A DNA stretch of 64,000 nt from assembly GCF_014898815.1 (NCBI RefSeq), contig NW_026515527.1, positions 124,001-188,000 of the forward strand, given 5' to 3'. The translations under genes and the position numbers were made by a program. The notes under the pieces are model-generated. The model was given only the letters and a program-made list of their open reading frames with translations. It made no database searches and had not been told where the DNA came from. Origin of the DNA: Panonychus citri (lineage: Eukaryota; Arthropoda; Arachnida; Trombidiformes; Tetranychidae). This document shows, one piece after another, positions 56,550-64,000 of this stretch. Position 1 is the first letter of the stretch. Every line of letters starts with the position of its first letter.

Positions 56550-58364
56550 TGGAGGAGATAAATTGATTACTGTTGGTAGATTTGAACAATCAAATCGATT
56601 CACCTTCATGTTTACCAGATATTCACTGATTATGATTATTATCACCACCACAACAACACCGACATCATCATCCTGATCATCACAATCATTAATAATTCAT
56701 CAACAGAGTCTTTGGTTAAAGTAAATGTTGGATTTACATTATGACCGATGGAAGGAGTTTAATAACAATTTTCCCTGTTCAACAATTAATCAACAAACAG
56801 AATTGTCATCAGTCATCATTTGTCTACCTTTGGAAGCTTTTAATGAAACATCCCGAAAGGAACATCAGTTAATCGGATTTGGAAAAGTCAACAAGCATCA
56901 TCATCATTTTCATCATCGTCGTCAACAAAATGAAACAACAATCATCAGAAAATTGCTAATTAGCGATCATATGATTTAACTCCTTTTATCTTTATTGTTT
57001 TATCTTATTTCTTGTGTTCCTTTAATTTCCTCATTAATCTCATTGATTATCTATGGTGACAAATTTTACCTTTTACCTGATTTAATGTAAAAAACAAAAC
57101 AAAACAAAAGAAACAAAATGTCAATGAGTTAATGAAACTTAATCTAAATCATCAAATGTCTGTGTTGAGATGTTTAATTAACATTCTTCTTAAAGTTTCC
57201 CTTTTATCGTTAATTGTTTAAGGTCAAAATCATTTCGTCTTCTTTTCTGTTCTCCTCTTTTAGTGATTATGAGAAACATTAATCTTCATCTTCTATTCGC
57301 AATCCTCATCCTAATCCATCGCACAACACAAAACACACATACGAAAAAAAGACACTCACAATTAAAAGAAATTAGCTGATTACTCAGTAACTTTCCGAAT
57401 AAAATATTTATGTTTCACTCGGAAATTAAGATGAAATTACAAACCAATTCAGTGAATTCGGAAAGATTTTGATTAGTTAATCATTAAGATTATTTACATT
57501 AAATCGACGATCGAAACGAGTTTAGAAAAGGTACTTGTACCATTCGAGCTTGAGATTCAGATCGATATCGAATAGGCTCAATACTAACATTCTAAATCAT
57601 TTCAAAATAAGATTTAATAATTAGAACGAATTAATTGAAAAAGAAGCTTTCGATTATTGTTATTCAAGTTTTCTTTTTCATGATTAGATGATTGATAATT
57701 GAAGTGATTACAATTCCTCCAACGAAAGCCCCCAGGCCACATGAAACTGTCGGAAAAGAGCTTGGACCTTTTCTATCACGTTATATGTTCGAGATTGATG
57801 ATTACAGGCTGATTCATGATTCCTCAATGAGCTCTCGATAATTGTGATAATTTTAGAAATTTAAACAACAATGATAATCAATTTTCTATTTATATTTTCA
57901 TCTGATCATCACTTTAATTATCTGATAGTGACTCGATAAAAAGTCAATCAATTAGATAGAAATTGGCTATTAGATTTGATTGTGACTCATGAATTCAAGA
58001 AAAGTGATAATTTTAAAGATTATTGATTCTTATGGAAATAAAATTTAATTACAATTATGATTGTGATTAAGCGAATCGCCGTGTTGATCATGTAATGATC
58101 AACAATTTAACATGGATTATCATGAGATGAATATCATCTTTCACTTTAGAGGGAAAAACAGTAATTTGAGATTAATTATGAACAATTCTCAATCAAGCAT
58201 CAGATAATTAAGGAAACACGGAAATGTATGTTTACAATTGATTAAAGATTTCTACAGATCTTTATAAGTTAATTAGGCTATCAAATCAAATCACAATGAT
58301 TGTTGTACTTTTTCATCTGAATATTTTACACGAAGATTAATAAATTAATAGTAATTAAACTTGA
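56550..58364. other. IA-2 3' UTR and convergent intergenic DNA
   Basis: The IA-2 transcript probably ends after AATAAA at 57398-57403. An 84-codon frame at 56725-56979 lies in the putative 3' UTR, is His-rich from ATC repeats, and looks fortuitous. No clear poly(A) signal for the minus-strand gene was found just below 58365. Confidence 0.5.
57398..57403 (+). promoter_or_regulatory. AATAAA candidate for IA-2 transcript end
   Basis: First AATAAA after the IA-2 stop that I noticed, about 850 bases downstream. Confidence 0.35.
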
Positions 58365-58771
58365 TTAACGTTTATAATAATATCGAGCAGCAACCAAACC
58401 AATAGTGAAAGCGATGATAAATGTGAAGAAACTCAATGAAATGAGAAGCCAAGCTTTCGAATGAGATTTTGATGAATTAATTGTATTCGGATCAACATAA
58501 GTGGTAACATAGATTGAACATCTTTCTATTGAACTTTCTAAGGATTTACTTGATTTTGCATCAGGTTTAATTGAAGAAAGACGACATTTAGAGGTAATCA
58601 TTCCTGATTGTGATTGATTTTCACAATAATCAAATGATTTGCAATTACCAGTAGTTATACAGCTTCCAGCGCAATTTTCAAGGGAAACATCGGAAGTTTG
58701 TAAGATCATTGATTCCTCATTAAGATTAAACTTGTAACCAACAAGTTGCTTGTAATCTTTTGATAGTATTT
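58365..58771 (-). CDS. PAN-module membrane protein, exon 4: fourth module, TM helix, stop
   Basis: 407 bases after CAATTTAG. Cys-Ala-Gly-Ser-Cys, Phe-Asp-Tyr-Cys, then a Ser-rich stalk and a 24-residue hydrophobic helix; TAA at 58365-58367. Confidence 0.85.
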
Positions 58772-61700
58772 CTAAATTGATTGTAAAGGGGAAAGAGATC
58801 AATGAAAATTAAGAATAATCAATCAAATGTATGAATTGTAGACTCACTTGCATAATGATCGCATTGGGTTTCGGTGAAATTCCAGATTTTACCATCAATG
58901 GCACTTGCTGAGTCTTTGGCAAGATGAAAAGTGTGAAGGAAACAAGCTTTGATTTTAGTTCTGCAATTAGGAATAGAGATTGATTTTAATTGTGAGAATT
59001 GAAAGTTAATCATAATCTAAATCACTCTTACTTTGAGTTCTGAACCATTCCAGCCTCAGGGCAGTAATCAAATGCTTCACATGATTTAGATGATGATTGG
59101 ACACAAGCTCGAGCACAGTCTTCGACGCTAATGTTTTCCAAAGTTTGCTCAGCATCAAAGATCAAACTTCGACCCGGAAGTTTCTTAAAGAAAGATGAAT
59201 ATGATCCTGAAAAGAAAACAAATCATAATTACTATTTAAATTCACATTGATTGTTTGTATTAGACTAACTACATCAAACAATTTACAAGATTTGTTGATA
59301 ATCTTTTCGAAAAGCAAAAAAAACATCAAATATCTTATGAGTTTAAAGATTGACAATTGCGATTAGTTTGTAATCAAGCCAATTAAGTTCAGTTGAAAAT
59401 AAAACAATAATCAAGTACATGTAATGTAAACAACAATTATGTAATATATTCAAGTGAAAGCAAAACGATTTGGCAACACAAACATTAATAACAAGAATCA
59501 TTAACCATTGCAATCAACATAATTTACTTGAATAACAATTAAATTAGTGGTAACTAATTATTTCTGCCAAAAATCAATTTCCTTTTTCCTATTTGAAAAT
59601 GTTACAAATTTAACTCACTTGATAATATATTACATCCTTCACTGGAATAAGTTGATTCTTGGTTGATATTTTCTGTCGAATTGCCTAAAATACATTCACC
59701 TTTTCGTGATGAACAAAATGACACAATTAAACAATTATCATCGTTGTCACACTCGTTTAAACAAGATGAATAATCTAAGCCAAGCATCGAGTTTCCTTGG
59801 GACAATCGACGGCCCGACAAAAAGACTTGATAATGATCGGCGATATTAGTTAGTCCAACATCGTCATCTTGGAAAAGTTTATCTGGATCACCAAGTTCAT
59901 CTGGACCCGAAACAATGAACAAATCTAATGCCGAAAGATTTGGATCTTTTACATTTAATTCTCCTTTGGAGATTTTCGCCTTAATCTCATGGATTAAACT
60001 CTTGGACGATTTAAGGAAATTCGCTTCCACTTGAGTTTTCGGTGAAACGAAATAATTATTACGACTAAATCCATCACAATCAGTTGATTCCTCGATGAAA
60101 GGATAAGTTGTTCCCTTTGTTGAACTGAATAAACGACACTCGAGATTATTACAATACGCAAAGTTGGTACAAAATTCATCTTCGGAACAAATTTCACCAC
60201 AATCTTGTTCGTGATCTCGCTGGATAATTTTGGTTGGATTCTCGACTGTGAAACCAGGAGTCTTGTAGAAATCGTATTGATAACTTGGTCTTTCCAATAG
60301 TTTACACGAAATGTAAACGACACTTCCAAGGTACGAAACTTGTATATCTGGTATTCGAATCTCGGGAATAAATGAAAGAACTTTTCTGGTTATCGATTTT
60401 AATACTTCGTCTTGATCTTTCCAAGATTCAAGGTCGTCTTTTTTACCAGAGAAAACGATTTGAAACCAAGTATAGTCTTCAGGTTTATCGAAACATTCAG
60501 AGATGTCAAATCTGTCCTCGAAATCGATTGCTTTTTCTTGGTATTCGATCACTTTAATATCTATTTTTTCAACAACTTTAACTGCATAAATTTCAGTCAA
60601 TTCACGGGAAGGTTTGATTACCATTCTTAATGGAGCTTGATTGCGAACTGATTGTCTTTTGTCGTATATGGCAGGGAAAAAGTAGGTCACAAGTCCATCG
60701 AATTTGGCATCATCGGGAAAAGCGAAAAAAGAGTTCAATTTTGCTTCGAAAATATCCAAACGTTTATTTTCTTCGACAATTTGTCCCATGTAATTTAATT
60801 TTTTACTCTCCAAATTAAGAACCGAATCATCTAGAAGATTGTAGGCTTCATTTTCAGCATAAGGCCACCGAAGGTAAGTGAATCCATAACCCGCTCCATT
60901 AGAAGCTTGATCTTCAAAACATGAACCCGAAATTGGATCAATTTGAAAATCAATCAAAAGTTTAGGGTCATGAACGATTCGCTTTGATAATCCATTCTCT
61001 TTAAGATCATATGAATAGATTCCTTGGTATCGAGCTATTCGTGCTGTAGTAACGGCCGATCGATCAGGTTGGGTGAAAAAGAGAGCAGCTTCCATGTCCA
61101 AGGTAAAAGTATCGGCCTGAGCAAATTGCGGGATCACAATAGTCGAGGGGTTGAGTCGTTCGCAACCATAACCATAAGGGTAAGTAATCAAATCGTTAAG
61201 TTGATTAGTTAAAGGTTCAAATGTGATTACATTTAGAGTAGTGGTAAGGGTTGGATCATCAGGATAAGTGGCAACCAAACGGACTGGAAAATTATTATTC
61301 GAGTCAAAGTAAACATCGATATAAGGTCCGTCGTCTTTTAAACAGTAAAACCATTGATAAACTTGACGACCATCGAGATTAACTTTATCCAAATATCTTA
61401 GATTATCCAATTTGCTTCTCATATAAGTAAATAAAAGCATTGGACCTAAGACTTGAGGGTCATTTGAAATGTCCGTTTCATCTGATAATCTACTATATGC
61501 TAGCCAATCATTGATAATTGATTTTTTAACATTATCAGTTAAATTTTTGGCAGAACAAGATTGATCAATACCAACGAAAAATGATTCTTTGGCTTCTAGA
61601 TGGTACCAGAAAAATTTATGTTGATAACCAGCTCCATCATTAACCTTAACGTTTCCCACGAAATTCAGTTGATTAAAAGTCTCATCGATGGTAAATAAAT

Positions 61701-61905
61701 GACCAGAACCAGTGACCAATTCAATTTTAGTTTGATATCCAGTTTGATGGGCAACAAGTGATGTTATAAGAGGAACTTGAGATGCTCCAGTTTTACCTTT
61801 ATCGGGACAGGTAAAAGCTTCACATGAATGGAAAATAATAAAAGAAATTGAGAAAAGAAATTGTAAAAACATTGAGAACACAATAGATCCGGAAAATTGT
61901 AACAT
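58365..61905 (-). CDS. Type I membrane protein with large ectodomain and four PAN/apple-like cysteine modules, 4 exons
   Basis: Exons on -: 61905-59619, 59206-59032, 58960-58848, 58771-58365, phases 1, 2, 1, all GT/AG; 993 residues. Signal peptide about 1-31 (Phe/Ile/Leu-rich core, Cys-Glu-Ala). Residues about 35-530 form a beta-rich region of the kind annotated in arthropods as LolA-like (from memory, unverified). Then four modules with Cys-x3-Cys-x4/5-Cys and Phe/Tyr-Cys spacing: about 545-620 and 695-760 in exon 1, one across exons 2-3, one in exon 4. A TM helix (about 965-988) and a tiny basic tail Arg-Tyr-Tyr-Tyr-Lys-Arg end the protein. It is presumably at the cell surface, binding protein or carbohydrate; the function is unknown. 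No enzymatic motif seen. Confidence 0.85.
58848..58960 (-). CDS. PAN-module membrane protein, exon 3
   Basis: 113 bases between TTGCAG and GTGAGT. Completes the third module (Cys-Phe-Leu...Gln-Cys-Asp-His-Tyr). Phase 2 in, 1 out. Confidence 0.8.
59032..59206 (-). CDS. PAN-module membrane protein, exon 2
   Basis: 175 bases between TTTTCAG and GTAAGAG. Encodes a third module start with Cys-Ala-Arg-Ala-Cys and Phe-Asp-Tyr-Cys. Phase 1 in, 2 out. Confidence 0.82.
59619..61905 (-). CDS. PAN-module membrane protein, exon 1
   Basis: 2287 bases carrying the start, signal peptide, LolA-like-type region and first two cysteine modules. The donor is AAGTGAGT read on -, at 59618/59619; reading past it would add only four residues before a stop. 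A closely spaced second Met lies at residue 12, and the first is preferred because the hydrophobic core then has a normal n-region. Confidence 0.88.
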
Positions 61906-63304
61906 GATAATTACTAATTATTATTCACCTGGATTAACAATAGACTATCAAGGAACTAATTATTTCCTCGACTACTGTGTATTCTTTGTCGATATCAGCA
62001 AGATCCAGTTAATCATGGGCGTAATTAAAGTATTAAAACACACAGAGAGATAATCTTTGATCCAAGATTAAATCAGGTCATATCTTCAAAATCATTTTCC
62101 ATTGGAAAGATAATCCAAGATTATTAATATTATTCATCGTTTCCAATCAGTGAGTGAGGTGTTTTCAATGAATCAATCAACTGCGGGGAAAAAGTGATCA
62201 ACACCAACACTCATTGTTAGAAAACGCCTGCATCTTCATCATGGGTTGATTGGAAATTCCATCCATCTAATAACTTAGAATATGGAGATTTTAATCCAAT
62301 ATGATCCAATTAGAAAAACAAAAGATTCTAACAAAAGAAACAGAATAGAAAGAAAAATTAACTCAGAGTAATTAGAAAACGGTGTTTATAGGCCAGTGGA
62401 ATAAGTGACCAACAATCAGAAGGATTATTGGTACCATTAGAATTAGAAATGAAAGACAATTGAAAACAATGTAACGGTTAATCAGATGAAGACAAAAAGA
62501 ACAAGAGATTTAGGAATAGAAGAAAAAAAAACAAACCCATGGTGGTGATAGAAAATTATCATGTTGAGATTGACAGAGAAGAAGAAAATTCAATTCCAAT
62601 GTTCCATCCAGAGATTTTATCTTCAGGGGTACACCCATTTTCCAACCTTGGTGTTTTTACCTAATCACAGTTGATCAAGTAAATGATTGTTACCTGGATA
62701 GAGAGACACACAGAGAGAGAAAAGGGTGAAAACAGTTATAATTGTTGTTATTGTTTCGATAAGAAAACAAAAGCAATTGAAACAAACAAAAAGGAGAGAG
62801 AAAAAAAAAGACAAAGAGAAAATAATTTCTTCCTGTTTATCCATCACAATCGCCAAGATCCATTACCTGGAAAAATGAATTGTAATTAAAAGTGAAAACA
62901 TTTACCTGTGATTTTGAGACCAGATGATTAGTTTAATTGTCCATCAACTGTCGAGTGTTTTGCATAATCATCCCAATAATCTAATCGTTTGGTAACCTCA
63001 TCAATCTCTCACTTTCTCACTTTTCTCTTTTCTCTCTAATTTTCTCTCTCACTTTTCTCCCTTTTTCTCTCTTTCCCTCACTTTCTATTTCTCTTCTTTG
63101 TCAAATTCTCATTCACTTTGATTGTTTATTTTTCTTCCTTTTTCATTCTCTTAACAATTTAAATTATTTTTCTCTCTAATTACATTTATTGTTGTTATTT
63201 TTTTCTCTCTCCAAGTGAAATCAACTCTCTCCAAATTAGTGTTTTTGTTTTGTTTTAGAATTTTTATCTTCTGGATAATCCCAAATATCCGTTAATCTGC
63301 AACC
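61906..63304. promoter_or_regulatory. Divergent intergenic region between the PAN-module gene and V-ATPase a
   Basis: About 1.4 kb between the start codons of two divergently transcribed genes; must hold both promoters and 5' UTRs. The V-ATPase side (63000-63280) is strongly CT-rich, like a long pyrimidine-rich 5' leader. No defined element identified. Confidence 0.4.
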
Positions 63305-63421
63305 ATGGGAAGTTTATTGAGAGGTGAAGAGATGTCTCTTTGTCAATTGTTTCTTCAATCCGAAGCTGCTTATTTTTGTGTCGCTGAATTGGGTGAACTT
63401 GGTCTGGTTCAATTTCGTGAT
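63305..63421 (+). CDS. Vha100: V-ATPase a, exon 1
   Basis: 39 codons ending Phe-Arg-Asp; donor GTAAAT, phase 0. Confidence 0.95.
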
Positions 63422-64000
63422 GTAAATTGATTATTAATTTTACCTCTTCCATTTTTCCGGTTTATTTTAGAATTTCTATTTCCTTCTTAATCTCAATCTC
63501 TTTTCTTTTTTTTTCCAATTTTCTCTCAAACACTTTTCTCTCTTGGTGAAAACAATTGAACTAATCTAAGAATTGTCTTCTTTAGCTTAATCCTGATGTG
63601 TATCTATTTCAACGGAAATTCATCAGTGAAGTCATGAGATGCCAGGAAATGGAGCGAAAGATAAGTATGTACATCTTAACCTTTACCCTCTCAATTGATA
63701 GAGTCGAGAAACATGTTATTATTATTATTTCATTTCTTCGTAATTCTATTCTGTATTTTCATTTTCTTTTTCCAGATATTCTTGAGAAAGAGATCAAGAG
63801 AGATGAGATACCAATCTGTGATAACAGCGATGTACCAGAAGCACCACCACCAAGAGAAATGATCGATTTAGAGACCACCCTGGCCAAACTGGACAACGAA
63901 TTGAAGCAAGTTAATTTCAACATGGATGCTTTAAAGAAAACATTCTCAGAATTATGTGAATTCCGTCATATTCTCGAGAAAACTCATGCATTTTTTCTTG
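63305..64000 (+). CDS. Vha100: V-type proton ATPase subunit a, N-terminal part (cut by window end)
   Basis: Exons 63305-63421, 63586-63664 and 63776 to beyond 64000; phases 0 and 1. Starts Met-Gly-Ser-Leu-Leu-Arg-Gly-Glu-Glu-Met and continues Leu-Phe-Leu-Gln-Ser-Glu-Ala-Ala-Tyr, Glu-Leu-Gly-Leu-Val-Gln-Phe-Arg-Asp and Phe-Gln-Arg-Lys-Phe, the near-invariant N-terminus of animal subunit a. About 140 of 830-odd residues are present, covering the start of the cytosolic domain; the eight-helix membrane domain with the essential Arg is outside. Subunit a forms the proton half-channels of V0 in endomembrane and vesicle pumps. ATG context AACCATGG is good. Confidence 0.97.
63586..63664 (+). CDS. Vha100: V-ATPase a, exon 2
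   Basis: Leu-Asn-Pro-Asp-Val through Glu-Met-Glu-Arg-Lys-Ile; acceptor CTTTAG, donor GTATGT, phase 0 in, 1 out. Confidence 0.95.
63776..64000 (+). CDS. Vha100: V-ATPase a, exon 3 (incomplete)
   Basis: Acceptor TTTTCCAG. Encodes Leu-Glu-Lys-Glu-Ile through Pro-Arg-Glu-Met-Ile-Asp-Leu-Glu and a coiled-coil-like helix; open at the window end. Confidence 0.95.

Noticed and set aside
56725..56979. 84-codon frame after the IA-2 stop
   Set aside because: Lies in the probable 3' UTR, His-rich from ATC repeats, no recognisable domain.

Overview
The window looks like nuclear DNA of an AT-rich arthropod. It has spliced genes with ordinary GT/AG introns, abundant (GA)n/(CT)n microsatellites, a Ty3/Gypsy-type LTR retrotransposon and a decayed Polinton/adintovirus-like fragment. 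The two recognisable host genes are clear animal orthologues. A chelicerate or mite is my guess from the gene content; nothing here proves it.

Layout. Bases 1-2810 hold the decayed Polinton/adintovirus-like fragment: the C-terminal end of an adenain-type cysteine protease on +, and a broken type-B DNA polymerase on -. Bases 2811-4534 are GA/CT-rich intergenic DNA. From 4535 to 56549 on + lies one very large gene, the IA-2/ida-1 (PTPRN family) dense-core-vesicle pseudophosphatase. I find twelve exons, with introns up to about 19 kb. Its sixth intron contains a complete 10.06-kb LTR retrotransposon (24301-34363, 4-bp target duplication) and a roughly 1-kb tandem duplication (39491-41503). After a 1.8-kb intergenic stretch, a four-exon gene on - (58365-61905) encodes a 993-residue type I membrane protein with four PAN/apple-like cysteine modules. 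A 1.4-kb divergent intergenic region separates it from the first three exons of the V-ATPase subunit a gene (63305 to the window end, +).

How the genes relate. IA-2 is a transmembrane protein of secretory and synaptic dense-core vesicles, and V-ATPase subunit a belongs to the proton pump that acidifies such compartments. Their proximity may be chance. The IA-2 phosphatase domain carries the family's signature losses: CSDG in the P-loop and WPE in place of WPD.

Most unusual content. Downstream of pol, the retrotransposon carries a long extra coding region. It joins a RING-like/zinc-finger cysteine cluster, a domain that aligns along its length with REX1/REXO-type DEDDh RNA exonucleases (with the catalytic acidic residues replaced), and an acidic Ser/Glu-rich repeat tail. 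Its gag appears to contain a SAM-like domain, and each LTR holds a perfect 14-bp RFX X-box palindrome. The LTRs differ only by small indels, yet every element reading frame is broken by small shifts. One IA-2 exon and the tandem duplicate show similar indels, so residual assembly indel errors must be considered before calling any of these reading frames dead.
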